Shown here piece after piece: positions 11,395 through 21,500 of a DNA stretch of 44,932 nucleotides. The position numbers and the translations under genes are program-made. The stretch is from Nemertoderma westbladi (Eukaryota > Xenacoelomorpha > Nemertodermatida > Nemertodermatidae), in NCBI GenBank assembly GCA_032718475.1, contig JAUCBJ010007638.1:1-44932 (forward strand). Reading direction: 5' to 3'. Under the pieces are notes generated by a model. The model made no database searches, had not been told where the DNA came from, and was given only the letters and a program-made list of their open reading frames with translations. Position 1 is the first letter of the stretch, and each line of letters opens with the position of its first letter.

Positions 11395-11545
11395 AATACA
11401 ATTAGGTCAGTCTGTACCACTAGCTTTAATGGTGTAATGCGTTGCCTTGAATTCAATGGCTCAAAGTCAAGATGCTGTGGGTTCAAACCTCCATGGGAGG
11501 GTTCAGGGGAGTTTTTGTTTCGGCACGAATACTTTAAATTGGTAT
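11395..11545 (+). repeat. tRNA-derived SINE (family 2), copy 3
   Basis: A box TAATGGTGTAATGCG near 11428, then ATTCAATGGC and the B-box-like GGGTTCAAACCTCC near 11480. The body, with GTTTTTGTTTCGGCACGAAT, matches the copies at 7555 and 13085. Its 3' end abuts the inverted-repeat element at 11546. Confidence 0.7.
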
Positions 11546-12590
11546 ACAGACGTTTCGGCCTAGGACGAAAAGGCCAAGTTGTTTTATTATATGATAATAA
11601 TTATTCATTAAAATTAGACTTATTTCACAATAACATACAAACAACACTAAGTGTTGTTAAGTCTTAATGAAATATCTTTTATGAAAAGGCTATTTAATTT
11701 ACCTTTATTACAAAATTAAATAAACAATATGTCTACCTTGGCTACTTCAGAATAGGTGTATCAGAGTTCCTACTATGTAACAATTGTTCTAGTAACGTAA
11801 AAACTTCAAAACAAATATATTGAACAACTTATTCTTAAAATTATGTTTGGTTTACATTTGCTTTGTAAGAAGTGATGATGAGGATGACATATATTTAAAA
11901 GTAGTAGAATAGCATAATAGTCGAAGTAATACTGTATAAAGTAATTGATTTAATTTTGTAACAATAAAGACAATATTAACGATTGGAGGACTGCAAATTA
12001 GCACTGGTATTTCGCATACCGGTAGCAATTCTAGAACAGGTGATAATCTTGTTTATCACATTATGTTCGAACGTCGGAACGTCTTGCTCTTGAACGCGAA
12101 GGGAGAATAGCACAAAATTAACAGTAGTAAGACAAACAATATCCCGCATTAATTTAGTACTGTATGTTGCAAATAATCTTACTTTTTTATACTATATATT
12201 GTAGTATTGATGAACAGTTTATACAGAAGCTTCTGCAAATAAACCTTGTATAACTTAACTACTGATGCCAATTTATCTGCGTCAGGTTCTACATGTATAA
12301 CCGTATGTCACATTCTGGGACAGGTGATAATCTATGTATAATAGCGATTGGAGGTTAAACATTAGTCCTATTTAAAATAATTAATGGGTATTATAATTAA
12401 CAGTTAAATGTATTAAAATTATATGCATATAATCTTCTACATATTACATTGTGTAGACTAAACTTTATATTTGACTTATTTAAGGGAGTAAAGTGAATCT
12501 TTGGGCCAAAACGTCCGACAAGCAAATCTTCTATTTAACTCATTGGGCCGAAACGTCCTAGGCCAAAACGTCTTAGACCGAAACGTCTGT
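11546..12590. mobile_element. MITE-like element with ACAGACGTTTCGG ends
   Basis: ACAGACGTTTCGGCCTAGGA starts at 11546. Its inverse ends at 12590, where CGAAACGTCTGT follows repeated GGCCNAAACGTC words (12500-12585). The inside is AT-rich with no transposase frame. A TA dinucleotide near both ends would fit a mariner-type duplication but is too short to prove it. Confidence 0.5.
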
Positions 12591-12648
12591 TACCCCTTTA
12601 AATTGTACAGTATATAGCCATTATCTCATCTCTGCCTTTCATCTTAAA

Positions 12649-13054
12649 TGGTAGCTAAATGGGTACCACTTTCCTCTGGGGAGTATAGTTTGTACAGAGG
12701 ATATTCTTGGAATTCTTAAGTTAGGCGGGACGCGTGGCAACAATGGGAAGTACTGTATAACTATTGTCTTGCAAATGGCAGCCAAAGTGAAATCTATTTA
12801 AGTAATCGTGAATTGTTAATTCGATAAAAATGAAGAACACCACATTGACAGGGTAGATAAGGACGAGGTACAGTAGATTTAAACCCAGGAAGTGGCTCAA
12901 TAGTTGATCGTATTCCTTGTGCACTTCCGGTAAAAAGTAAAGTAAATTTTCTTCGGCCGCCAGGCCAGGGATTACGCAGAAAGTCTCACGACTTTTGTCC
13001 AGTGCGATCCCCTTAGACTCCCCAGAGGAAACTCCAGTACTCATTTAGCTACCA
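12649..13054. mobile_element. Small MITE with TGGTAGCTAAATG ends
   Basis: TGGTAGCTAAATGGGTAC at 12649 is inverted at 13054 (GTACTCATTTAGCTACCA). The match continues through a TCCTCTGGGGAGT block, giving roughly 35-40 bp imperfect TIRs. CTTAA lies next to or near both ends and may be the target duplication. A 107-codon open frame on the minus strand (13044 to 12721) starts inside the right TIR. I do not recognise its product and do not call it a gene. Confidence 0.6.
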
Positions 13055-13084
13055 CTTAAGGATTCAAGGCAGATAGATGTGCCA

Positions 13085-13210
13085 TGGCTGGTCCCTCTAA
13101 AGCATTCGTGCCGAAACGAAAACTGCCCTGGCCCATGTGAGGATCGAACCCACGACCTACGGTTGATGTGAATTCAATGCAACCTTTACACCAAGGTGGA
13201 ACTTTGGTTG
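13085..13210 (-). repeat. tRNA-derived SINE (family 2), copy 4
   Basis: The best-preserved copy. On the minus strand the A box TGGTGTAAAGGTTG (near 13195) is followed by CATTGAATTCACATC, the B box GGGTTCGATCC (near 13145) and the body GTTTTCGTTTCGGCACGAAT ending in TTTAGAGGGACCA. Confidence 0.75.
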
Positions 13211-14830
13211 AACCGGTGATCGATGTCGAAACTCAGATATCGTCATTCCCATGGGAGTGAATATGTTGGGTGTCTTCCTTGTTTAGCCATTGTGTACAGC
13301 TGAATTAATGAAGTATTTACATTTAGATAGCAAGTCGTTAGACTTGATTATTGTAAGAAAATTGATGGCAGAAAAAACGAATGTTGACTACTGGCTACTG
13401 ACCTAGAGCAAAACGACTAGATTTAGATGAAATTTTGCACGAACCATGAAAATAGATTTCTAAGGGTACTTGTGAAATCGCGGTTTAAATTGAAACATCT
13501 CAACTTGTTTTATTTCGCAAAATAGCTTAAAAATAAGGCTGAATGTTTACTCAGCCTCATAATGATTCTCCATAAGGCTAACATTATAGTTTGAAATATA
13601 AAAATCTGTTTTACTAATAATATAGTTGTTGTATTTAATTAATATCGTGGTTTACATTGAACAGTGTAAATTGTTAATCGCGGTTTACATTGAAACATCT
13701 CAACTTGTTTTATTTATTACAAAAATAAGAACGAATTTGTCTTATCACTTCTTGGGCGCGATTGTATTGAATCCATGACAACTGCTGTTATTATTATCAC
13801 CTCGACACCTAATTGACACCTCGGTTCCTCTAGCTGAGACTCAGACTACTCTATCCGATAGAATAAAATAATCATTTCGCTAACTGCTCTCTATCTTCGA
13901 TAATCACAACAGCTTTTATAATTTATTAGATGATTACAACATAATAATTATAGTTTGAAGTTGTCTAGAAAATTTCTCGTACACCACCGGGACTACCCTC
14001 ACACTAATTGATTATCAGACAGAACAAAAAGCTTTTTCTTGACTCGTATTGTCTCCTACGACTTGCTTCACGGGGCGCTAGGCCCGTCTCTAGTTTTAAT
14101 ACCATAATAATTTCAAAGTTAACATTTTGTATTAACTGTACTGAGTATTTTTCTGACGTGACGTTCAAGGGGGGGGGGGGGGGGGGGGGGTTACAACATT
14201 CGTGACAGTGTGACAGAGGTGGGGGTCGAAAATCGTCAAAAAAGCGCGACATCATTTTGTGCACGGCCCTTTATATATATTATATTGTAGGTCTGCTTAG
14301 TTTAGACGGCCGAGAAATTGATGCAGGGAGAGAGAGTAATGTGTGCTAACTGAAATATGAGCTGTAAATGAATGCGATATAGTACGAGAGAATAATTATA
14401 GTGATAATCTGATCTAATTAATTGGCACACCTTTGACACACGTTCCTCGCCTTACTGTGGAATAAAACCTCTATTTCAATTTCTGAGAACTTCAGTGCGT
14501 GTTACATGGACATCATGCTGGGTAATTGTGTATTCGAATGCTAAGTTGCGATACATAGTCAATATGTATGGGCCATTGTGCTCCGTTTCCTGGGGTATTC
14601 CCTGTTTATCCAGTGATAAAATATAGCCAATGATATTTCAAATACTGAAACAGTTAAATTATTATTATTTAATCTTCTAGAGTGTGATAGAAGAACTAAG
14701 GCCATGGACCCTCCAACAATCAAAACAAAATGAACATGTAGAACACCTACAATCATTGTTTCGTCAGCACCGGTATAATAATCCTAACTATTAAATACCG
14801 GTAAACAACAATAGGTTATCGCCAGGGCAA
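13211..14830. other. Gene-free region downstream of EIF3B
   Basis: No gene is recognised. A block containing CGCGGTTTA and ATTGAAACATCTCAACTTG is repeated directly at about 13481 and 13678. A 22-G tract lies at 14169-14190. The 3' UTR of the minus-strand EIF3B gene must lie at the right end, but no exact AATAAA is seen in the first 300 bases. Confidence 0.45.
14169..14190 (+). repeat. Poly-G tract, 22 G
   Basis: An uninterrupted run of G. Confidence 0.95.
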
Positions 14831-16960
14831 CTACTCGTCTCGCGAACTTAGAACGGTAACGTCCTCGCGGACTAAAAATTCCAGAATTTCTTCTTCGTAG
14901 TTATCCTCATCGTCATCTAAGTCGAGGTCGTCGTCGCAATCCACACCGTCTCGGAGTTCCTTCCGCTCGGGTTGCTGCTGACGCCAGTTGTCCTTCATCT
15001 GTTGCCGCCACTGCTTGTAGCGATCTGTCAGAGCTTCGCGTTTCATAAGAAGCTCCTTGGAAGCCTTCGTGTGGCTGAGCCGATCCTTAATCTCGAAATC
15101 CTTCTGGTACTTCTTGATGTTCTTCCTCACCTGTTTCACGTCGGCCTCGTCCAACACGGTAGCGGGACGCGGTCGCCACAGCAGCTGAAGGAACTCATTC
15201 ACAGGATTCCGCTGAATCAACTTCCCTTGGAAACTCCACAACCAGTAGGCGTTGTCCACCTTGTGATGCAGGTAGGAGACGGAGGACACGACATAGCGAC
15301 CGGTGGGATCCCAATCAACGTCAGTCGCCATGAAGTGCTCCACCGTGTTCGCGGTCGTCATATCGGAGGTGTCGATAAACTCGAGAGTCCCCCCGACAGC
15401 GGAACTCCGGATATCCGCGACCACGAGGAACTTCCCCTGCGGACACCACGACAGGTAGTTCATCGAGCGTTTCTCCAACGTCTTCAGCAACACAACTTTG
15501 TCGCTTTTCATCTCGTATAGACTCACACTGGTCCTCGGGGATTCACCGTGAATGATCGCGAGTTTGTGACCTTGCGGTTCCCATCCAACCGATATAACGT
15601 CCTCCTTTAGCTCAACCGTGTCCACCGGAATCCCCTTTCCCGCCATCCGAAACAACTCCAAGTTGTATGAAGTGGTTTTCTTCGTCTTGGACGAGGTGTA
15701 ACGATCTACTTTCACGCAGAAGTAGAGCCCTTGCGGGTGCCAACTCATCGTGCAGTTGATAACGTTGAATAAATTCTTGGATCTCAGCTCTTCCCGACTC
15801 GGGAAACCAAAGAGCGTTACTTTAGCGGGAGTGTCTTGGTTCTCCGGGGCCCAACAAGCCAGGATGTTGTCGCCCGGAGACCAGCCCATCTCCTTCACGT
15901 CGGATACCTTTATAGACTTCCGTCCGTGCAGCCCGAACGACGGAGTCTCGTAGACGCTGATCGCGTCCGGTGAGATTCGCGCAAAGAACTTCCCGTCAAA
16001 ACTCCACTTAAACACGGGCCACGCGGTGGTCAGGCTGTCGCAATGGAAACTCCGTTTCTTCACGCCGCTCTTAATGTGCCAAATGATAAGGGCGGTTGGC
16101 TCGTCAGAGGGAAGGACAGCATGTAACTCCGGGCTGAAGGTAACCAAGTATGTTTCGCACGGAGAGAAATCCAACATCTGGACGTTGGCGTGTCCGAAAC
16201 GATACAACCGACGGAAATCCTTCCCGCCCCACAGAATGATGCCTTTATTGTGATGGAAAGTCGCCAAGTAAGTACCACGCGGACTCCAGACGACCGGCGC
16301 GTCGGACCATCTCTGTTTCTCGTGGACCAACTCGGCCTGGTTGACGGTGTTGCGGTATATGGCGGTGCGACACCCGCGATCGTACGTTATAACGTACTCG
16401 TCGAAACAATTATCATCCAGCAACCAGTTCTGTAGATCGGATTGTTCATGGTACGGGAGGGGTTCCGGGACTTCCCAATCCTGCGAGAGGTTGGCGAACT
16501 TCTCGAAGTCGCTGAACAGATTGACTGCAAGAGTGTGAGACTTGTCAAGTTTGAGCCCATTGAGGTTAAGGGCCTCTTTGGCGCTCTGTGGTTTCGAGTA
16601 GCACAGGAATATAAATCCTTTGGTGGTGCCCTTCTCGTCTACAGGATAGTGATCGTGAGTGATGCTGCCAAACTTACCGAAATGTTTGTGGAGAACGCTC
16701 TTGAGTTTCTCGAAACGATCGGGATTTACTTGGGGCACATTATCCACGACAATAACGCAGTCATTGACGTCAGATACGCTGGGTCTCTGACGCAGAATTT
16801 CGAACAATAATTCCTCATCGGTTATGGAATCAACGTAATTATCGGGATCGCTGAAATCGGGAAGCTCTTCATCCTCAATCCCGTTCTGCACTGAAACCAA
16901 AGCTTCTTCAGATTCGCTCCCGCGTGTTGATCGCCTCTCCCTCATTTTACTAGTTGACAT
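14831..16960 (-). CDS. EIF3B: Eukaryotic translation initiation factor 3 subunit B (eIF3b)
   Basis: A 709-residue protein, intact from ATG at 16960 to TAG at 14831. eIF3b is a core scaffold of the eIF3 complex on the 40S ribosome; it binds eIF3a, eIF3g, eIF3i and eIF3j. Residues 67-150 form the RRM, with RNP2-like VIVVDNVP and RNP1-like KGFIFLCYS, and bind eIF3j. Residues about 160-620 form the large WD-type beta-propeller, rich in WSP, WDP and WSFDGKFFARI-type blades. The helical C-terminus (DVKQVRKNIKKYQKDFE, RYKQWRQQM) and acidic tail (DDDLDLDDDEDNYEEEILEF) carry the eIF3g/eIF3i-binding side. The length fits invertebrate orthologues (about 690), shorter than human (814). A non-ATG extension reaches 16999, but it crosses a 3' splice-site-like sequence, so the ATG at 16960 is preferred. 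The whole coding region is one exon, unusual for this gene. No poly(A) tail or target duplication marks a retrocopy, and its high conservation argues for function. Confidence 0.95.
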   Translation of the reverse strand: MSTSKMRERRSTRGSESEEALVSVQNGIEDEELPDFSDPDNYVDSITDEELLFEILRQRPSVSDVNDCVIVVDNVPQVNPDRFEKLKSVLHKHFGKFGSITHDHYPVDEKGTTKGFIFLCYSKPQSAKEALNLNGLKLDKSHTLAVNLFSDFEKFANLSQDWEVPEPLPYHEQSDLQNWLLDDNCFDEYVITYDRGCRTAIYRNTVNQAELVHEKQRWSDAPVVWSPRGTYLATFHHNKGIILWGGKDFRRLYRFGHANVQMLDFSPCETYLVTFSPELHAVLPSDEPTALIIWHIKSGVKKRSFHCDSLTTAWPVFKWSFDGKFFARISPDAISVYETPSFGLHGRKSIKVSDVKEMGWSPGDNILACWAPENQDTPAKVTLFGFPSREELRSKNLFNVINCTMSWHPQGLYFCVKVDRYTSSKTKKTTSYNLELFRMAGKGIPVDTVELKEDVISVGWEPQGHKLAIIHGESPRTSVSLYEMKSDKVVLLKTLEKRSMNYLSWCPQGKFLVVADIRSSAVGGTLEFIDTSDMTTANTVEHFMATDVDWDPTGRYVVSSVSYLHHKVDNAYWLWSFQGKLIQRNPVNEFLQLLWRPRPATVLDEADVKQVRKNIKKYQKDFEIKDRLSHTKASKELLMKREALTDRYKQWRQQMKDNWRQQQPERKELRDGVDCDDDLDLDDDEDNYEEEILEFLVREDVTVLSSRDE

Positions 16961-16976
16961 ACCGGTAACGATCAGA

Positions 16977-16996
16977 CTGGAACACAGGAAAACAAT
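16977..16996 (-). promoter_or_regulatory. Candidate 3' splice site upstream of EIF3B
   Basis: On the minus strand a pyrimidine tract, TTGTTTTCCTGTGTTCCAG, is followed 16 nt later by the start codon. It looks like an acceptor for a 5'-UTR intron or for a spliced leader. Seen in sequence; use not demonstrated. Confidence 0.5.
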
Positions 16997-17095
16997 CAAA
17001 AGGCCTACAATAAATCACGTTATTTAACTAACCTACCGGTAACCTGCAGAGCTGTACGGCTGTAAGTGTAACCTGCCTGCCTGCTAGTAACTGAT

Positions 17096-17100
17096 TAAGG
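17096..17100. repeat. Target duplication TAAGG, left
   Basis: TAAGG directly precedes the TIR at 17101 and recurs directly after the right TIR at 18320-18324. Confidence 0.7.
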
Positions 17101-18319
17101 CAGTAGGGCACTTTTGCCCAATCGGGCCATAACTTATGGCTCGATCAGGCCATACGATATTGCCAGATCGGGCCATTTTTGACTGATTTTCTTGTCGCAC
17201 TTCCAGGGCAGGAATCGCACTTAACCACTGTTACTACATTGTTAGCCACCCTATATAGGCTAGGAATAATTCCCTATGACTCATGAGAGTTTGCATGTTG
17301 ACGTTCTATAGGTTGATACTTGGAAGGCTGTAATCGTCTTGCCCGATCGGGCCATACATAAAATTATCCGTGGGGTGGCTGAGGAATATTATTATATGTA
17401 TGGCCGGATTGGGCCAGTACAGCAGTATGATGCTACAGTAGATACCCCCACCCCCCCCCCCCCCCCCACCCCCCCATGACTGATCGTTCGAATATTCACT
17501 CAAGTCTGCAAGTTTGATTCTTATAAAACAACGTAAGAAGTTGAAGGCAGTGGAGCAAAGCAATTTAAGTTTAACAGAGCCTGAGAGAGCAATGCTTCTT
17601 CTTGACATAATATCCAAGAATTAAAATACGGCAACTGACAACTGAATAATAATATTAATAAACAGCAAAATAAACATCAAGCAAGCAATAGCAAATGGTA
17701 AGTCGAGTACAAAGTATTGACTAATAGTAATTGGCCTATAACAAACAAGTATAACAGTAGGGCCTATAAGTTTATTAGTGTATAATTATAATAAATCAAA
17801 ATCAAACAGCTCTTCATACTATCTGACTATGGCCTTGGCTTGGCCTACACTGCTACACTACACTACTGTATACAGACTGCCAGCATACAGCACAGCATTA
17901 ACACAGTCACACTGACCATTGCAAAGCGAAACGACAAATGTGAATTTTTACTTAATATTTTTAAAAGGTCTACTGTAGAGGGATTTACTTTTCACTGCTG
18001 ATTTTTTTTAACAGTGAAATGTGAAATTTCAATTTACGGTATAGGCCTACGCCTATTAATTTTAAATTTTTATTCACTGCACAGAATGAAAATATTTCGC
18101 TGTTTAAAATTTCGCATTTCACTGTATCTCAGAACTGCCCTAGAAAATTAATTATGGCCTGATTTGGCAAGTACAAGTATGTATTGCCCCATTGGGCCAG
18201 GTTATGGCCCGATCGGGCGGATTTGCATTTCGTGGGATATGGCCCGTTTAGGCCATGCCCATAGTATTGCCCCATCTGGCCATAAAAGTATGGCCCGATT
18301 GGGCAAAAGTGCCCTACTG
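17101..18319. mobile_element. 1.2-kb MITE with GGCCCGATCGGGCC-type subterminal repeats
   Basis: Terminal inverted repeats begin CAGTAGGGCACTTTTGCCCA (17101) and end with the matching CCCTACTG (18319), flanked by TAAGG on both sides. Within about 300 bases of each end are many variants of the palindrome GGCCCGATCGGGCC. A poly-C block (17446-17476) lies inside. There is no transposase. A CAGTAGGG terminus with a 5-bp duplication does not settle the superfamily. Confidence 0.8.
17446..17476 (+). repeat. Poly-C tract with two A interruptions
   Basis: C5-A-C17-A-C7 inside the MITE; on the minus strand this is a poly-G tract. Confidence 0.9.
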
Positions 18320-18324
18320 TAAGG
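18320..18324. repeat. Target duplication TAAGG, right
   Basis: Matches 17096-17100 and closes the MITE. Confidence 0.7.
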
Positions 18325-19125
18325 GGACCATTCGGAAGTGAAATTTTCGGAAATTTACAAAATTAAAAATTGTCTTTTACCGGCAGACCTGTCAACCTGT
18401 AGGCCTACTCTGTGTTTGTAGTTTGATATTGATAGAAGGACTTTCTGGCTTTCATCATTCATGTTTGCATGTGCCCATGTGATGACATTGAATGATTGTT
18501 TGACCACAAACTGACAAACAGACAAAACAGCACTTTTCAACAACATAACTTATGGCTGATAATCATGACTGTCTGTACTGCTGTACGGTAGTGGGTAGGC
18601 CAAGACTAGTAGACTGCAGGACTGCGCGCTGTTGGGCCTATAACTGTAAAACAGTAGGCTATAACAGTATAAAACAACCTTTTTCTCAGTTTGTCGATTT
18701 TTAATTTTTCATCCTAAATTCCATACTATAGTCAGACAGTACAACGGTACCGTACAGGTACCTACTTTTTTAAAGTGTTTAGGCCTACTACCGGTACTGC
18801 AGTACTGTCATGGTCACCAAACATATCACATATCTCAGTACTGCAGTAGGCCTACAGCAGTACCTATCTGCATATAGGCCTACCAAAATATTCAGAAGCT
18901 TTCCGGCTTTAGGGCTACAATCCAGCAATCTGACAATCGCAAATCGTAAGATAAGATAAGATAATATATTTTATTAGAGGAGACACCTCGGCTAGTGCAG
19001 CAACTTAACAATGAGGCAGTGATTTTTTATGTCCTTTTATTTGACTTTTTCTGTCCTCCTTTTTTTACGAATTGTGCATAATGACTTTTGTTGTCCTTTT
19101 AATGACTTTTGTTGTCCTTTTAATG
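18325..19125. other. Gene-free interval between two MITEs
   Basis: No coding region. Rich in TAGGCCTA and GTACAGTA-like words. There is a short (TAAGA)n near 18947-18965 and a 21-bp tandem word, ATGACTTTTGTTGTCCTTTTA, shortened and repeated near 19080-19133. Confidence 0.45.
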
Positions 19126-19133
19126 ACTTTTTA

Positions 19134-19837
19134 CGGGTAAATCTTTTCGACCTACGCGTAGGCCTACGCGTAGCTACGCGTAGCTACGCGTAGCTACGCG
19201 TAGTTTGTAACTTCCATTCCTGTCATTTACCGGTAGGGCCAGACTTACTGCCATTTTAACAACTACGCGTAGGTGTTTTAAAACTACGCGTAGTTATTTT
19301 GGAACTACGCGTAGGTATTTTGAAACTACGCGTAGATGCTACGCGTAGCTACGCGTAGGTGCTACGCGTAGCAGTCCTGATAACAATGATTTTTCATTTC
19401 AGGTCCGGTAGGGTTGAGTTGTTAGGCAAGTATCGGTATATGTCAGGTATCTGATTATCAGACAAGGGATAACAGAATCGGAAACTCATATCTCTACATA
19501 CAGCACTGGTAATAAATAATATTCGGCTCTTTCACATACAAACACAGGATGAATAAAAAGTAGACTTAAAATTCACGTCTCTTGATTCAAGTATCTTTGT
19601 TTCCATTGGATTATTGAAATATTCTACAGTAGTAAGCTACCAATCTACCAGTGAAGTGGTTAAGCGAAAGCTGATAAATACTGCATAAAATTAAATTGTT
19701 TGGTCAAATAACAAGTGCAACCAATCATGGTAGACAATTTAGTCTCCCCCTTCCCTTGTCAAGGGGTTAACATATTAAATATATCCTTGCCCTATCGTGA
19801 ACACAGGCAATAAAAAGCATACAGAATCTATAAGAAC
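19134..19837. mobile_element. Left part of the CTACGCGTAG MITE, split by the BEL/Pao insertion
   Basis: Begins CGGGTAAATCTTTTCGACC; the same sequence is inverted at the right end (GGTCGAAAAGATTTATCC, ending 32750). The TIR is followed by 12 copies of the perfect palindrome CTACGCGTAG to about 19374. ACTTTTTA (19126-19133) stands just outside and recurs at 32751-32758, an 8-bp duplication of hAT-like size. No transposase frame is present. The last five bases (19833-19837, AGAAC) are the retrotransposon's target duplication. Confidence 0.8.
19833..19837. repeat. Target duplication AGAAC, left
   Basis: AGAAC directly precedes the left LTR and is repeated directly after the right LTR at 32284-32288. 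Five base pairs is normal for BEL/Pao. Confidence 0.92.
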
Positions 19838-21097
19838 TGTTCGCGCTTTCGAAGACCTTTAGCAGTTTAACCTGCCAAAATTTATATGTCTTTTCGTTAA
19901 TTAAAACCACTTTAGCATACGACAATAATTTATGCTAATACGCAAAACATTAGCCGAAGTCAGCCCATGCGCGATCATTCACCCGATGGATCTACACCCG
20001 GGAGACTGAATTCGGATGCTTGAATTGTATTATTACAGTGTAAGGTTGCAGTGTATACCTAATGTATTATTCGATAGATCGTTAATAATTAATCTCTGAC
20101 AGCTATTATTGGCTTTCGGGAAATATTAACAGTTCCTTTAGGACGTGGCGCTTTATCTATTTAAACAGAACTAAGACTTATACTAAACGCAACGATACTG
20201 CTTATGATTAAAGTATAAAACGTATTCTTTAGGAAATACTTTGTTACCAATCACGATCATACACACTATTCTGCCGACAGTCAGTACATTTGATCACACA
20301 TAAAGAGAGCAGTAATTGACTCACGTAGGGTCTGCTAAATAACATTGGATTCAATACACACCACATTAATATAAATCGCAATTGTTATGTATAGCCGGTC
20401 TCTCTAACCTGTAGTGTTATCAAGAAAATTGGGAATTGGGTGATTTATCCGTATTATCCAAATAGCAATATTTCCATCAACAAATAGGTACAATTAATAA
20501 CTGACGGTAAAATAACAGTACAAACAATATGATTAATGCAATTAAATTAAGTAAGTAAAGTATCAAGGTGAGATGAGTGATTTAAGTCAGTGAGTAGGTA
20601 ACAGTTTATACTTTCGATAATTCAAGCAGTTTACGGTACAGCAGTATCTATCCAAAAATGCCGATGTTTCTGGCTTAGACAGCAATAACAACAAAGTATC
20701 AAGAAAAAACAGTAAGACTGAACACTCTCCTTATGATCGGCTGAAAAGCTACACGTCGACAGGAAAAATCGCTCTGATTGGCTCAAGCCAAACAAAGAAC
20801 CACGAGTCCAATGGCTGTTTCCATGTCAGCAACCAGCTGTTAGATGTCGTAATATGAATCATCACGGCTAAGCTGTGAAAGGTGGTTGGTGCATTACAGG
20901 TTTTTTGCCTTACCATGTCCGCTAAAACACGTATATAGCAGAATGATTTTTATGTCCGTTAAAACACCTGTAACGGTACCTTGCGGGCGAGGGGAATATA
21001 TATACAGTTAGAGAACCTTTTAGAGTATTCCAGCGCCTGGGGGGAAACTGGATTGCGAAGCAAAAGGGGCCAGTTATATCCCACAGAAGCTTTTACA
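19838..21097 (-). repeat. 3' LTR of the BEL/Pao element
   Basis: On the minus strand it begins TGTAAAAGCTTCTG and ends CGCGAACA (TG...CA). It has the same length, 1,260 bp, as the other LTR and no difference was seen in side-by-side reading. It contains a CCAATCAGAGC box (20771-20781) shared with the second element's LTR. Confidence 0.95.
20771..20781 (-). promoter_or_regulatory. Conserved CCAAT box in LTR
   Basis: CCAATCAGAGC on the minus strand. The identical 11-mer occurs in the other LTR at 31957-31967 and in the diverged second element's LTR at 41017-41027, which suggests a conserved promoter element. Confidence 0.5.
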
Positions 21098-21105
21098 CCG
21101 CTCCC
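21098..21105 (-). other. Candidate polypurine tract
   Basis: GGGAGCGG directly upstream of the 3' LTR on the element strand, the expected place for the plus-strand DNA primer. It is short and contains one C. Confidence 0.5.
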
Positions 21106-21200
21106 AGAAAATGGGATTTAAGTCTATAAAATATACAAAATCACAGTTTCTCAAATACGAAAATACTCTAAACAGTTAGTCTTTCATGAGCGGACGGCGT

Positions 21201-21500
21201 TTACGCAGTCAAGAGTAGAGTCTTTTTCTCTTTGGGGCGAGCCACTTTACAAGGAGGGCTATAACTCCTGGGTGAAGGGTGCAACATGATTGCATCAGAG
21301 GGTATAGGATTATGGTCGGTGTATCCGCCAGTCGAAGTGCCGAGTTGATTGACATCAACGTCGGGGGAGAGGGGTCTAACGGCTTTGAGAGCTCGTTTCA
21401 AGACAGCCGCTCTTACGGGTCCTTTACGAGTGGTCTGAACGAGGGCCGTGGGTGGACCATAGGCAGTTAGAAACTTCCTTGGTTTAATGGTTCTTTCCAA
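21201..21500 (-). other. Short overlapping open frame at the 3' end of the BEL/Pao element
   Basis: An open frame of about 99 codons, without an ATG at its start. It overlaps the last 11 codons of the accessory frame in another phase and runs almost to the 3' LTR. It is basic and Pro-rich. It could be a frameshifted continuation of the accessory protein or chance; nothing is recognised. Confidence 0.3.

Noticed and set aside
11362-11667. 101-codon frame
   Set aside because: It runs across a SINE and into the end of an inverted-repeat element; no protein-like features.
14972-15520. Long plus-strand frame of 182 codons
   Set aside because: It lies antisense to the conserved EIF3B coding region and its product resembles nothing; a shadow frame.
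16961-16999. N-terminal extension of EIF3B by 13 residues
   Set aside because: It begins with TTG, not ATG, and contains a splice-acceptor-like sequence. The ATG at 16960 begins a normal eIF3b N-terminus.
19140-19375. CTACGCGTAG array as a regulatory CpG island or a replication origin
   Set aside because: The matching inverted array at 32577-32734, shared termini and target duplication explain it as the ends of a MITE.
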